Below, in pieces: positions 50,751 through 59,081 of a DNA stretch of 64,000 nucleotides. Source of the DNA: an uncultured Oscillospiraceae bacterium (GTDB lineage: Bacteria > Bacillota > Clostridia > Oscillospirales > Oscillospiraceae); assembly GCA_934573735.1 (NCBI GenBank), contig CAKTMC010000006.1:39614-103613 (forward strand). Direction: 5' to 3'. The translations under genes and the position numbers were made by a program. How positions within the stretch are numbered: the stretch's first letter is position 1; each line of letters opens with the position of its first letter. The notes beneath the pieces were generated by a model that did no database searches, had not been told where the DNA came from, and saw nothing but the letters and a program-made list of their open reading frames with translations.

Positions 50751-51943
50751 TTATTCTTCCCTCCCTGCAGCTTCTTAATCTCAACGCTCTCGACAAAGGC
50801 CTGAACGCGGGTGCGCATCTGACCGGAGCTTGAAATGTTGTAGGGGCGGTCAACGGAGAGCACGGGATAGCCGTAGTCGTCGTGCAGAATATGCGAGCCC
50901 ATCATGCGCTCGTAGGCCCAAGGGTCGCAGAACTTTATCTGCTCGTAGATAATGCCGTCGGCCTCATATTCCTTGGCAAGGGCGTTGACGTATTCGCGCC
51001 GTCCGTTCATTTTCGCTGTATTCATATATCTCGGGCACTGACCGCGGTACATATACTGACGGCAGATCTGCGTGAGCGCGTCCTCGTCCTCGTTAAGCTC
51101 GATGATATCTCTGCCGGGCAGAGAGCCGTAGCAGAAGCGGTCGGCGCAGACATAGGCGCCGGTCTGCTCGATGAGCTTGATAAAGTCAATATCGTCGATT
51201 TCGGAGCCGACGACCAGAACTCTTGCGCGGTAATGCGTGTCGTCCGCCTCGCGCGTCTTGAGCTCCTCAAGCGTCTCCTCAAGCTTGTCGATAAGCAGGT
51301 ATTTGGGCGCGACGTAGGTGGCAAGCGTGATAACGTGGAACTCGTAGCCCGTGATACGGGGAGCCTCGCCCTTTCTGAACTCACCGATGGCGCGGATAAG
51401 CTCGCATACGCGGTTGTGCTCGGCGACGGCCTTGCGGATGGCAGTGTCGGAGATGTCGATGCCGTAGTGCTCGTGCAGGGGAGTGAGGATGTGGTTCTTG
51501 CATTGGAGAGTGTGGAGATTGAGCCCGTTGTCATCGGCCTTCATGGGTATCTCCATGTACTCATAGAAAAAGCCTTTCTTGTCCTTGCCGACGGCGTTGA
51601 GAAGCTCCATGTTCTCAACCGCTCTGTTCATCATCGTGCAGCCGTCGGGCGTGATGATGCAGTCGGCAAAGTTGTAGCCTCCCTCGATAGCGCGTTCAAG
51701 CAGGGCGCGGCTATACTCGCAAAGGAAGCTGGTCATGTAGTAGGTCGCCATTTCCATGGAACCTGTGCGTGGTGCGCGCAGACGGGTCGAGAAGGTGCCG
51801 GGCAGATTCAGAAGCGGTTCGGGTGTGTTCTCGCAGACATAGGCAACACAGACCTTTCCCTCGCTCTGTGCCTGCAGGATGAGTTCATTTTGAGCCTCTT
51901 GAAGGAGATTCTCAAAATACAGCAGATGCTTGAGATCTTTCAT
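50747..51943 (-). CDS. 2-hydroxyacyl-CoA dehydratase-family subunit 2
   Basis: A 398-residue paralogue of HgdB type: QIKFCDPWAYERM and YGYPVLSVDRPYN near the C-terminus, then the closing motif GQMRTRVQAFVES characteristic of the family. ATG 51943 follows GGAG at good spacing; a longer frame runs through the promoter region. Forms the heterodimer with subunit 1. A role in amino-acid fermentation (e.g. hydroxyglutarate, lactate or aryl-lactate) is likely but unspecified. Confidence 0.85.
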   Translation of the reverse strand: MKDLKHLLYFENLLQEAQNELILQAQSEGKVCVAYVCENTPEPLLNLPGTFSTRLRAPRTGSMEMATYYMTSFLCEYSRALLERAIEGGYNFADCIITPDGCTMMNRAVENMELLNAVGKDKKGFFYEYMEIPMKADDNGLNLHTLQCKNHILTPLHEHYGIDISDTAIRKAVAEHNRVCELIRAIGEFRKGEAPRITGYEFHVITLATYVAPKYLLIDKLEETLEELKTREADDTHYRARVLVVGSEIDDIDFIKLIEQTGAYVCADRFCYGSLPGRDIIELNEDEDALTQICRQYMYRGQCPRYMNTAKMNGRREYVNALAKEYEADGIIYEQIKFCDPWAYERMMGSHILHDDYGYPVLSVDRPYNISSSGQMRTRVQAFVESVEIKKLQGGKNK

Positions 51944-52013
51944 ATTTCTTCTCCAATCGCCGGAAGCGGCAGCCCCCGGTATAAGAATACGGCCGTAAAA
52001 TACGACAGTCATT

Positions 52014-52041
52014 ATTTTAACACGCCTGTTCTTAATTGCAA
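52014..52041 (-). promoter_or_regulatory. Possible promoter of the dehydratase operon
   Basis: On the minus strand TTGCAA (52041-52036) and TAAAAT (52019-52014), 16 bases apart, about 70 bases upstream of the start codon. The rest of the gap 52042-52381 holds nothing I recognise. Confidence 0.4.
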
Positions 52042-52381
52042 TATACGAATGTTGATTTTTTGACAAAATATTGCCTGCTCGAGCAAAAATGTTCTCTCCT
52101 GCCGTTCTGCGCGACGTTGGCTTGAGCAACACAGCCGCGCTATTAGCTGACTGGATTATTTGCAGTATGGTGTGTTATGCAGGCTTCAGGTCGGTTTTTA
52201 TGCATAGAGCCTTGCGCTTAGCTTCACTTTTTTGCGAAAAACAGCAAATACTTCTAAAAATTTATTAAATCACTACACATTTATCGTCATAATACCGGCA
52301 ATAACAGTAAAATTCACACTATTCAAGCGCGGCTTGGTATGTTAGAATAATAACTGCCAATTCGAGCACGGAGGACAATTC

Positions 52382-52450
52382 ATGGACGAAAAAGCAAAAA
52401 GCTATGCGGAGCTGAGGCAAATGACAAGCAAGGGAAAGGCTGACGCATAG
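52382..52450 (+). CDS. 22-residue leader or coupling ORF before the osmoprotectant importer
   Basis: ATG at 52382 with GGAGG seven bases upstream opens a 22-residue frame (MDEKAKSYAELRQMTSKGKA...) that stops only three bases before the permease ATG. The permease itself has no ribosome binding site at normal distance, so translation of this frame probably lets ribosomes restart on it. It may be a coupling device or the remnant of a longer gene. Confidence 0.5.
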   Translation: MDEKAKSYAELRQMTSKGKADA

Positions 52451-52453
52451 TAT

Positions 52454-53095
52454 ATGGAACTGTTACAGGAAATCTTTGCCCTGTACTCAAGCCGGGCGGA
52501 CTGGTTTGCAGAGCTTCTGATGGCGCACATCGGCTTGGCTCTGACAGCGATAGTCCTCTCGGGCAGTCTGGGGCTCTTGATCGGTATAGGCATCGCGCAG
52601 TACTCCCGCTTCGCTCCGCTGGTGATGGGTGTATGCAATGTGCTCTATACAATTCCCGCCATCTCGCTATTGGGTATTCTCATCCCCTTCACCGGGATCG
52701 GCAACAAGACCGCCGTTATTGCCCTGACCATTTACGGCATCATGCCCATGGTCCGCAACACCTACGTTGGGCTTACGTCTCTGGACCCGGATATTCTGGA
52801 GGCCGCCGAGGGTATGGGCAGTACGCGAATTCAGGCACTTTTGCGGGTAAAGCTGCCGATGGCGGCAGGCGTTATCCTCGCCGGAGTGCGAAACATGGTC
52901 GTCATGACCATCTCGGTTGCGGGTATCGCGTCCTTTGTCGGCGCGGGCGGCCTCGGAGTGGCGATCTACCGGGGTATTACGATTTATAACCCGGCAATGA
53001 CCGCGGCGGGCAGTATTCTCATCGCGCTGCTTGCCATTATCTGCGATCTGGGACTTGGTTCATTGGAACGATATTTCAAAAAGAAAGGAACCTGA
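52454..53095 (+). CDS. Osmoprotectant-type ABC transporter permease
   Basis: A 213-residue OpuCB/ProW-type permease with five or six helices and the EAA loop (LEAAEGMGSTRIQALLRVK). It forms the channel for glycine betaine, choline or similar compatible solutes. Classical OpuC systems have two permease genes; only one is present, so it should work as a homodimer. Followed by binding protein and ATPase genes in the same direction. Confidence 0.9.
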   Translation: MELLQEIFALYSSRADWFAELLMAHIGLALTAIVLSGSLGLLIGIGIAQYSRFAPLVMGVCNVLYTIPAISLLGILIPFTGIGNKTAVIALTIYGIMPMVRNTYVGLTSLDPDILEAAEGMGSTRIQALLRVKLPMAAGVILAGVRNMVVMTISVAGIASFVGAGGLGVAIYRGITIYNPAMTAAGSILIALLAIICDLGLGSLERYFKKKGT

Positions 53096-53099
53096 GACT

Positions 53100-54032
53100 A
53101 TGAAATCAATCAAAAGACTTTTGGCGGCTCTTTTGGTCATCGCAATGGCCTTTGTTTTCTGTGCCTGCGGCTCGACCAAAGCCAAGCCAGCCTCCGACGC
53201 GGACGCAAAGCCTGTGCGCATCGCCACAAAGCCAATGACTGAGCAGTATATTCTCGGCGAGATGCTGGGGCTTCTCATCGAGGACGCTGGCTACTCCGTG
53301 GAGATAACCAAGGGCATAGGCGGCGGCACAAACAACATCCACCCCGCTATGGAAAGCGGCGAGTTTGACCTCTATCCCGAGTACACCTCCAGCGGCTGGG
53401 TGCTGGTACTAAAGCACGAGGCCAAGGGCATGGACGATGCGGAGATGATAGAGAAGCTCAAGCAGGAGTATCAGGAAAAGTTTAAGATGACCTGGCTTGG
53501 TATGTACGGCTTCAACAACACCTACACCATCGCAGTCCGCGGCGAGTCGGCGGAGAAGTACGCACTTGAAAACACCAGCGACCTCGCTGCCGTTGCAGGC
53601 GAGCTCACCTTCGGCGGCAACCCCGACTATATTGAGCGCAAGGACGGCTTCAGCGCCCTCTGCGACACCTACGGACTGAGCTTCGGCAAGGTCGTAGATA
53701 TTGATATCGGCCTTAAGTATCAGGCTCTTGGCAACGGTGACATCGACGTTACGAACGCCTTCACGACCGATGCGCAGCTTGCAAACCCCGACACGGATCT
53801 CAGAACTCTTGCCGACGACAAGCATCTGCAGGTAAACTACTTCTGCTCCACCGTCGTGCGTCAGGATGCGCTCGAGAGATTTCCCGGTCTTGAGGCCGTG
53901 CTCATGAAGATGGACGGCATCCTCTCTGACAAGGAAATGGCATCGCTCAACTATAAGGTCGAGGTCGAGGGATTGGACGAACGGGACGTTGCCCGCGAAT
54001 TTCTGGTTCAGAAGGGACTGCTGGGGGCATAA
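53100..54032 (+). CDS. Osmoprotectant-type substrate-binding lipoprotein
   Basis: A 310-residue binding protein of the OpuAC family. The signal ends in the lipobox FCAC (about 19-22). The binding domain has the motif TEQYILGEMLGLLIEDAG, and aromatic residues (YPEYTSSGW, YFCST) that could form the cage for a quaternary ammonium. It starts four bases after the permease gene, so an operon is certain. The ligand among betaine, choline and carnitine cannot be told. Confidence 0.9.
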   Translation: MKSIKRLLAALLVIAMAFVFCACGSTKAKPASDADAKPVRIATKPMTEQYILGEMLGLLIEDAGYSVEITKGIGGGTNNIHPAMESGEFDLYPEYTSSGWVLVLKHEAKGMDDAEMIEKLKQEYQEKFKMTWLGMYGFNNTYTIAVRGESAEKYALENTSDLAAVAGELTFGGNPDYIERKDGFSALCDTYGLSFGKVVDIDIGLKYQALGNGDIDVTNAFTTDAQLANPDTDLRTLADDKHLQVNYFCSTVVRQDALERFPGLEAVLMKMDGILSDKEMASLNYKVEVEGLDERDVAREFLVQKGLLGA

Positions 54033-54035
54033 GCT

Positions 54036-54785
54036 ATGGAAGCCATCATTCGGTTTGAGCATGTGTCCAAGGCCTACGGAAGCCAAGCCGTACTGCGTGA
54101 TTTTTCTCTGGACGTATTCCCCGGCGAGTTTTTGACCATCATCGGTCGCTCCGGCTGCGGCAAAACCACCGCCCTCAAGCTTGTAAACGGACTGGTCAGC
54201 CCGGACAGCGGGCGCATATCGGTTCAGGGAAAGGAGCTTGGCGCAACAGACGTTGTTGCACTGCGGCGAAGCATCGGCTACGTTATCCAGAGTGTGGGGC
54301 TTTTCCCGCATATGACGGTCGAAAAGAATATTGCCTATGTGCCCTCCATCTCAGGCACGAGCGGCTGGAGAGGGCAGGAGCGGCGAGATAAGGTATCGGC
54401 ACTTTTGGAGCAGGTGGGACTTTCCCCGTCGCTTGCAAAGCGCTACCCGCGCACGCTCTCCGGCGGTCAGCGTCAGAGAGTCGGCATAGCGCGCGCCTTG
54501 GCGGCAGGCTCCGAGATATTGCTCATGGACGAGCCCTTCGGCGCTGTGGACGAGATAACCCGCACACAGCTTCAGGAGGAGATGAAGAAAATCCATCGTG
54601 AAAAGGGCATTACAATCCTCTTTGTCACGCATGATATCGACGAGGCGCTCAAGCTTGGCACGCGGGTGCTGGTGCTCGATCAGGGGCAAATTCAGCAGTG
54701 CGACGCGCCGAGCGAGGTGCTAAAGCATCCCGCAACGGAGTTTGTGGCAAATCTGGTCAATCAGCGCAGCCGTGCCTGCTCGTGA
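54036..54785 (+). CDS. Osmoprotectant-type ABC transporter ATPase
   Basis: A 249-residue ATPase with Walker A GRSGCGKTT, signature LSGGQRQRVGIARAL and Walker B ILLMDEPFGAVD. OpuCA and OpuAA carry C-terminal CBS domains that sense ionic strength; this protein ends before them, so osmotic gating by CBS is absent. The gene starts three bases after the binding protein stop and ends before a strong terminator. Confidence 0.92.
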   Translation: MEAIIRFEHVSKAYGSQAVLRDFSLDVFPGEFLTIIGRSGCGKTTALKLVNGLVSPDSGRISVQGKELGATDVVALRRSIGYVIQSVGLFPHMTVEKNIAYVPSISGTSGWRGQERRDKVSALLEQVGLSPSLAKRYPRTLSGGQRQRVGIARALAAGSEILLMDEPFGAVDEITRTQLQEEMKKIHREKGITILFVTHDIDEALKLGTRVLVLDQGQIQQCDAPSEVLKHPATEFVANLVNQRSRACS

Positions 54786-54804
54786 GCTTTATATTGTTTA
54801 CTTG

Positions 54805-54831
54805 GCTTCCCCCTAATGGGGGAAGCTTTTT
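54805..54831 (+). terminator. Terminator of the osmoprotectant importer operon
   Basis: A perfect stem GCTTCCCCC-TAAT-GGGGGAAGC followed by TTTTT. The surrounding 40 bases (54789-54831) match the unit at 35601-35640. Confidence 0.9.
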
Positions 54832-54837
54832 GATATT

Positions 54838-55259
54838 CTCCTATGGAAATAGTGTTTTATTTCACTGTCTCTCATAGGAGGAGCATATCAGGCAGCCAGT
54901 CCGGCTTTTTTCCATCTCTTGCCTAAGCTACAATAAGGGAAGCAACCGATTGACCAATCACTCCTTGGCCTTAAAAGCCCGTAATCAAGACTGTCAGCCA
55001 TCCCCTTATTGCAGCGTTCGATTTGAGCTGGTTGAGCCATGGAGTTCGCCTCACCCAATAGATTGGATCGGCAATGAGAAAAAGATGGATTTGTCACAAC
55101 TATACGCAAAAATTGATGAAAAAACACCCGTTAGGGATGTTTTAGGGATTTTGCGGTCTTCAACGTTACTCTGTACCGAAGACGCAACGGCCATTTTACC
55201 TCTCTGACCACAGTTGGAATGTGGTCAAGCACACTTCAAAAATTGAACTTATAACGCAG
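54838..55259. other. Gap before the island: decayed sequence without a recognised gene
   Basis: A hairpin CTCCTATG/CATAGGAG (54838-54880) begins the stretch. On the minus strand 54888-55127 reads open for 79 codons and on the plus strand 54950-55207 for 85 codons (containing MDLSQLYAKIDEKTPVRDVL). Neither has a ribosome binding site or a match I recognise. It may be a degenerate mobile-element remnant. Confidence 0.4.
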
Positions 55260-55285
55260 AAAAACCGCCTAAAAAGGCGGTTTTT
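55260..55285. terminator. Bidirectional terminator next to the tRNA-Pro fragment
   Basis: AAAAACCGCCTA/AAAAGGCGGTTTTT, a stem with A-run before and T-run after. On the minus strand it lies right behind the tRNA-Pro 3' end, as a tRNA terminator would. Confidence 0.8.
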
Positions 55286-55295
55286 CGGGGAAAGG

Positions 55296-55340
55296 TGGTC
55301 CGAGTGACAGGATTCGAACCTGCGGCATCCTGCTCCCAAA
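55296..55340 (-). other. 3' fragment of tRNA-Pro(TGG): likely attachment site of an integrated island
   Basis: On the minus strand these 45 bases read from the anticodon loop TTTGGGA through the anticodon 3' stem GCAGG, T arm GCAGG-TTCGAAT-CCTGT, acceptor strand CACTCGG, A and CCA. The bases before the loop (CTCAATAAG) do not restore the 5' anticodon stem CCTGC, and no D arm exists. It is therefore half a tRNA-Pro gene, the typical scar of tyrosine-integrase insertion. The intact gene should lie to the right of the window. Confidence 0.8.
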
Positions 55341-55783
55341 CTTATTGAGAACACTTTTTTCACTTGTTTATAGCGGTTTTTAGCCATTTTCTGTTTGTTT
55401 TACTTACTCTTTGGCGCTCTTATCTCCGCTGTTTCCGAGTGTTCCGGAGCCGTATGTGGTAATCTATGTGGTCAAAAACGCTTCCCGCCCGGTTTCCGGT
55501 GAAGATTCACCGATGCCGAGAGGGAAGCGTTTTGTGTTGCTGTGTGGTCTGTATTGTAACTCTGGACAGGTGGTTATGCAAGTTGTTTCTGCGTGGGTGG
55601 CAGCACAGCAGTTGCGGCGCTATAGACAAAGAATAGGCAGGTAGATAGGCAGAGGTACCTTTCTTGCTCCCTGGGTATAAATCCCTTAATACGGACATAA
55701 TAGTAAGGGATTTATGGCACAGCCTATTGACTATTCTCTTATTTTTCGATATCATTTAAGGGAAAACAAAGAGAGGTGAGGGA
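55341..55783. other. Left end of the island, non-coding
   Basis: No gene recognised. It holds an imperfect hairpin AAAACGCTTCCC.../GGGAAGCGTTTT (55472-55535) and AAATCCCTTA/TAAGGGATTT (55676-55710). The string GCTATAGACAA(A/G)GAATA at 55619 recurs at 56939. It may include att-arm sites; no integrase gene is at this end. Confidence 0.5.
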
Positions 55784-56830
55784 ATGAGAACCTTCAATTA
55801 CTCCGCAATCAAGGAGCAGAAGTGGGACTCGGATGTTCTTGGCCTGATTGCGGCCATATACAAGGAAGCCGGCAAGCAGGAACTGTATTTGAAGCAGCGC
55901 CCGGAGGAGCTCGAAAAGCTCGTGGAGATTGCCAAGATACAGAGCACCGAGGCATCGAATGCCATCGAGGGCATCGTCACCACGAGTACCCGAATCCGGC
56001 AGCTCGTCGAGGAGAAAACCACGCCGAGAAACCGTGACGAGCAGGAAATTGCCGGATACCGCGATGTGCTGAGTATCATTCACGAGAGCTTTGACGCGAT
56101 TCCAATTACGCAGAACTATATCCTGCAGCTTCATAAAATCCTGTACAGCCACATGAATAACCCGCTTGCGGGCCGCACCAAAGCTACGCAGAACTATATC
56201 ACTGCCACCTATCCGGACGGTCATGTGGAAACGCTGTTCACACCGCTTGCCCCTTATGAAACGCCGGAAGCACTGGACAGAATCTGCGAGGAATACAACC
56301 GCGTAATCGGGAATATGGAACTGGAGCCGTTGATTACGATTCCGGTGTTCATCCATGACTTTCTGTGCATCCACCCCTTCAATGACGGAAACGGAAGAAT
56401 GAGCCGCTTGCTCACGACGCTGCTTCTGTACCGAAACGGCTTTTATGTCGGCAAGTATATCTCCCTTGAAGCCAAAATCGCCAAAAACAAGGATCTGTAC
56501 TACGATGCGCTTGCACAGGCGCAAACCGGTTGGCACGAAGGTGCTGAGGATGTAGTGCCCTTCATCAAGTACCTGCTCGGAACGATCCTTGCGGCATATA
56601 AGGACTTCGAGGATCGTGTAGCGCTTGTGGAAACCAAGCTGCCCGCACTGGAAATGGTGCGCAGAGCAAGCAAAAACAGAATCGGGCGGTTCAACAAACA
56701 GGATATCCGAGAGCTTTGCCCAACGCTCAGTGACAGCTCCATTGAGGGTGCTCTGCGGAAACTGGTTGCAGCCGGAGAACTGAAAAAAGAAGGTCGTGGG
56801 AAGAATACCTGCTATTTCAGGCTGAATTAG
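55784..56830 (+). CDS. Fic-domain protein, class II (self-inhibited AMPylator type)
   Basis: A 348-residue protein. The core motif HPFNDGNGRMSRLL (about 205-218) has all catalytic residues for AMP transfer. An N-terminal inhibitory helix motif (S/T)xxxE(G/N) appears as SNAIEG (about 58-63), which places it in the class where inhibitor and Fic domain share one chain. The C-terminus adds a winged-helix-like segment (RIGRFNKQDIRELCPTLSDS). GAGGTGAGGG precedes the ATG. Such genes are frequent cargo of mobile islands, with unknown targets. Confidence 0.9.
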   Translation: MRTFNYSAIKEQKWDSDVLGLIAAIYKEAGKQELYLKQRPEELEKLVEIAKIQSTEASNAIEGIVTTSTRIRQLVEEKTTPRNRDEQEIAGYRDVLSIIHESFDAIPITQNYILQLHKILYSHMNNPLAGRTKATQNYITATYPDGHVETLFTPLAPYETPEALDRICEEYNRVIGNMELEPLITIPVFIHDFLCIHPFNDGNGRMSRLLTTLLLYRNGFYVGKYISLEAKIAKNKDLYYDALAQAQTGWHEGAEDVVPFIKYLLGTILAAYKDFEDRVALVETKLPALEMVRRASKNRIGRFNKQDIRELCPTLSDSSIEGALRKLVAAGELKKEGRGKNTCYFRLN

Positions 56831-56988
56831 ATTCCCTTCAATAAAAGCAATATTTTAGAGGATCGCACCTGTTCATATGAGCAGGTGCGGTCCGTTTAAT
56901 CGCTTTACGGAAGTTGGCGTACAGTTCAAGGGTTGAGCCGCTATAGACAAGGAATACACCAAAAGGTTTCTGCCGAAACACACTCGCC

Positions 56989-57603
56989 TTAGCCAAAGAA
57001 ATACTGCTTCATGTCTGAGGTGTTACCATCCTTATCGCAGAACCACTCGTAATCAGAATGGCAATTCTGGCAATGAGCAATTACATCGAAGCCGCCGGGT
57101 GAATGTCCGTTGTCGGTAATGCTCATGACCTCCAAGGGCTTCCCACAGGTTGGGCAAGGTCTAATTTTTCTTGCCTGACGATGGGCACGCTCTCTCCGCT
57201 CTGTCTCAAGTGCACCTAAAAGGCCATGCCAAAGATTCGGATTTGGCTCGTGTTCTGCGTAATCTTCAAGATGCCGTCTAATCTCATCAGTAGCCAGGAC
57301 GAGAAACTTATCATCCAGAAGCTGAATGTGACGTTTGATATAATCAGCGACTACCATGGGCATACAAGTATTCCTGCCCATCGCATACCGCATTGCCGAC
57401 AACAGGATCAAACGAAAGTCAGAGTCGCAGACCGGTGCGAGCAGGTCTTGAGGGAACAGCAGAAACTCCTTGCCATTATTCATGAATACGCGCAACGGCC
57501 GCTGTTCCTCCGTTACCAGATTCAATAGGCTGTTGGCTCGATCCTTCAGTTCATCGATGGTGATCGATTCGTGGTTCTGAAATGAGTTTACTTCATAATT
57601 CAT
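56989..57603 (-). CDS. Phage/plasmid-type hypothetical protein with zinc ribbon
   Basis: A 204-residue protein. The middle (about 70-115) contains LLSAMRYAMGRNTCMPMVVA followed by DYIKRH and an acidic helical stretch, a pattern I associate with phage and plasmid proteins of unknown role. The C-terminus has two Cys pairs (CPTCGK and CQNC), forming a zinc ribbon. ATG 57603 is set by GGAGGTC six bases upstream. Opposite in direction to its neighbours in the island. Confidence 0.7.
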   Translation of the reverse strand: MNYEVNSFQNHESITIDELKDRANSLLNLVTEEQRPLRVFMNNGKEFLLFPQDLLAPVCDSDFRLILLSAMRYAMGRNTCMPMVVADYIKRHIQLLDDKFLVLATDEIRRHLEDYAEHEPNPNLWHGLLGALETERRERAHRQARKIRPCPTCGKPLEVMSITDNGHSPGGFDVIAHCQNCHSDYEWFCDKDGNTSDMKQYFFG

Positions 57604-57707
57604 CATTTGACCTCCAATCAGTTTGTCCTCGTGATGAGGTGTTGGCATTGTAGCTCTGACTGTCCGGAGGTTCAACTGTTTCTTTCAAAAATACATCTAA
57701 GATTAGG

Positions 57708-57746
57708 TTGACTTTTAGCTAATATTCGATGTAAAATATTAGTTAA
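57708..57746 (+). promoter_or_regulatory. Promoter with overlapping palindromic operator of the methyltransferase operon
   Basis: TTGACT (57708-57713) and TAAAAT (57732-57737), 18 bases apart. An inverted repeat TTAGCTAATATT (57715-57726) / AATATTAGTTAA (57735-57746), matching 11 of 12, surrounds the -10 box. A bound dimer would block polymerase. The Phd-like protein encoded next is the natural candidate repressor. Confidence 0.65.
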
Positions 57747-57778
57747 CAACTCCATGTAAGCTTTTAGAGGTATGCGAT

Positions 57779-57955
57779 ATGAAAATTGATATCGAAAAGA
57801 CCCTATCTATTTCTAAAGTTAATCAAAATTTTTCTTCTGCCGCGAGAATGGCAGAGGAGCAGGGGCTAATAACTATTCTGAAAAATAACAAGCCCAAATT
57901 TGTCCTTATGACTTTCGAAGAATTTGAGAAACATGAAAAAGAAAAAGGAATGTAA
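57779..57955 (+). CDS. Phd/YefM-type small DNA-binding protein (antitoxin-like)
   Basis: A 58-residue protein. The pattern ISKVNQNFSSAARMAEEQG ... ITILKNNKPKFVLMTFEEFE fits the N-terminal DNA-binding domain of Phd/YefM antitoxins, but the toxin-binding tail is very short (KHEKEKGM). AGAGG lies seven bases upstream of the ATG. No toxin gene follows; instead the stop is four bases before the DNA methyltransferase ATG. It may regulate the methyltransferase operon, in the manner of C-proteins of restriction systems; this is inference. Confidence 0.75.
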   Translation: MKIDIEKTLSISKVNQNFSSAARMAEEQGLITILKNNKPKFVLMTFEEFEKHEKEKGM

Positions 57956-57959
57956 TGCC

Positions 57960-59081
57960 ATGCAAAAAAAAATTTCCATCTTCTCATTTTTCTCAGGAAT
58001 CGGGATTTTAGATTTGGCGTTTGAAAAGAATGGATATAACATAGTATTTGTTAATGAATATGACAACCTTTTTATTAAGTCATACCAGTATGCAAGGATG
58101 CAAATGAATCTGCGTGCTCCGATCTATGGTTATCGCAATGATAGTGCTGAACGCTATGCAAGACGACGTGGAAAGAAAAATCTCCTTGCCCTTATTGCAC
58201 AAGAGCGTGAAAAAGGAAACTTAGTCGGTTTTATTGGTGGACCGCCATGCCCGGACTTTTCAGTTGCTGGAAAAAATGCTGGTGTTGATGGTGAAAATGG
58301 CCGATTAACTAAGATCTATTTCGATATTATTTGTCGGTGCCATCCTGATTTTTTCCTGTTTGAAAATGTTAAGGGTTTAGTAAAAACGGAAAAGCATCGT
58401 GCTTTCTATAAGGAAATGATGATGAAAGTTCAGGCTAATGACTATGTTATAGCTGAAAACGTTTTGAATGCACTTGCGTATGGTGTCCCTCAATTCAGAG
58501 AACGTGTATTTATGGTTGGTATTCACAAAAAAATCTATCAGAATGAACCCGATGCCCTAATATTCGAATGGGATAAGTATGCACTCTTCAATACAGAGAA
58601 TGTACTAACAAGAACATGGCCTAAAGAGAGAGAATTTGCGCCAGATAGTCCATATGTGTTTCCGGCTAAAGGAATACTGAAAAAACTGACGGTTGAGTAT
58701 TGGTTTCATAAAAATGATGTTGAAAATCATCCAAATGGCAATGATATATTCCAGGTGAAAAAGGGGCGAAACAAAATCGCAACTATCGCAGAAGGCGATA
58801 CGAGTGGCAAGTCATTTAAACGGCTACATCGTTGGAGATTCTCACCAACCGCCGCATATGGACACAACGAAGTACACCTCCACCCTTATAAAGAAAGGCG
58901 TATATCAGTAGCGGAAGCTATGGCGATTCAATCTTTGCCAAGAGAATTTGTTGTATTACCAACACTTCCATTGTCAAAGAAGTTCAAGATGATAGGCAAC
59001 GGTGTTCCATACTTAATGGCAGCAGCAATTGCTAAAACATTAAGGGAGACCTTGAATGATATTCGGGAGGATAATCCATGA
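57960..59081 (+). CDS. DNA (cytosine-5-)-methyltransferase
   Basis: A 373-residue C5-methyltransferase. Motif I FSFFSGIGILDLAF, motif IV GGPPCPDFSVAGK with the catalytic Cys, motif VI FENVKGL, motif VIII QFRERVFMVGI, and motif X GNGVPYLMAAAIAKT are in the standard order, with a target-recognition region at about 240-310. The target sequence cannot be read from this. ATG 57960 is favoured over the frame start, as the earlier codons overlap the Phd gene. It overlaps the next gene by four bases. AT-rich codon use unlike the core genes. Confidence 0.95.
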   Translation: MQKKISIFSFFSGIGILDLAFEKNGYNIVFVNEYDNLFIKSYQYARMQMNLRAPIYGYRNDSAERYARRRGKKNLLALIAQEREKGNLVGFIGGPPCPDFSVAGKNAGVDGENGRLTKIYFDIICRCHPDFFLFENVKGLVKTEKHRAFYKEMMMKVQANDYVIAENVLNALAYGVPQFRERVFMVGIHKKIYQNEPDALIFEWDKYALFNTENVLTRTWPKEREFAPDSPYVFPAKGILKKLTVEYWFHKNDVENHPNGNDIFQVKKGRNKIATIAEGDTSGKSFKRLHRWRFSPTAAYGHNEVHLHPYKERRISVAEAMAIQSLPREFVVLPTLPLSKKFKMIGNGVPYLMAAAIAKTLRETLNDIREDNP

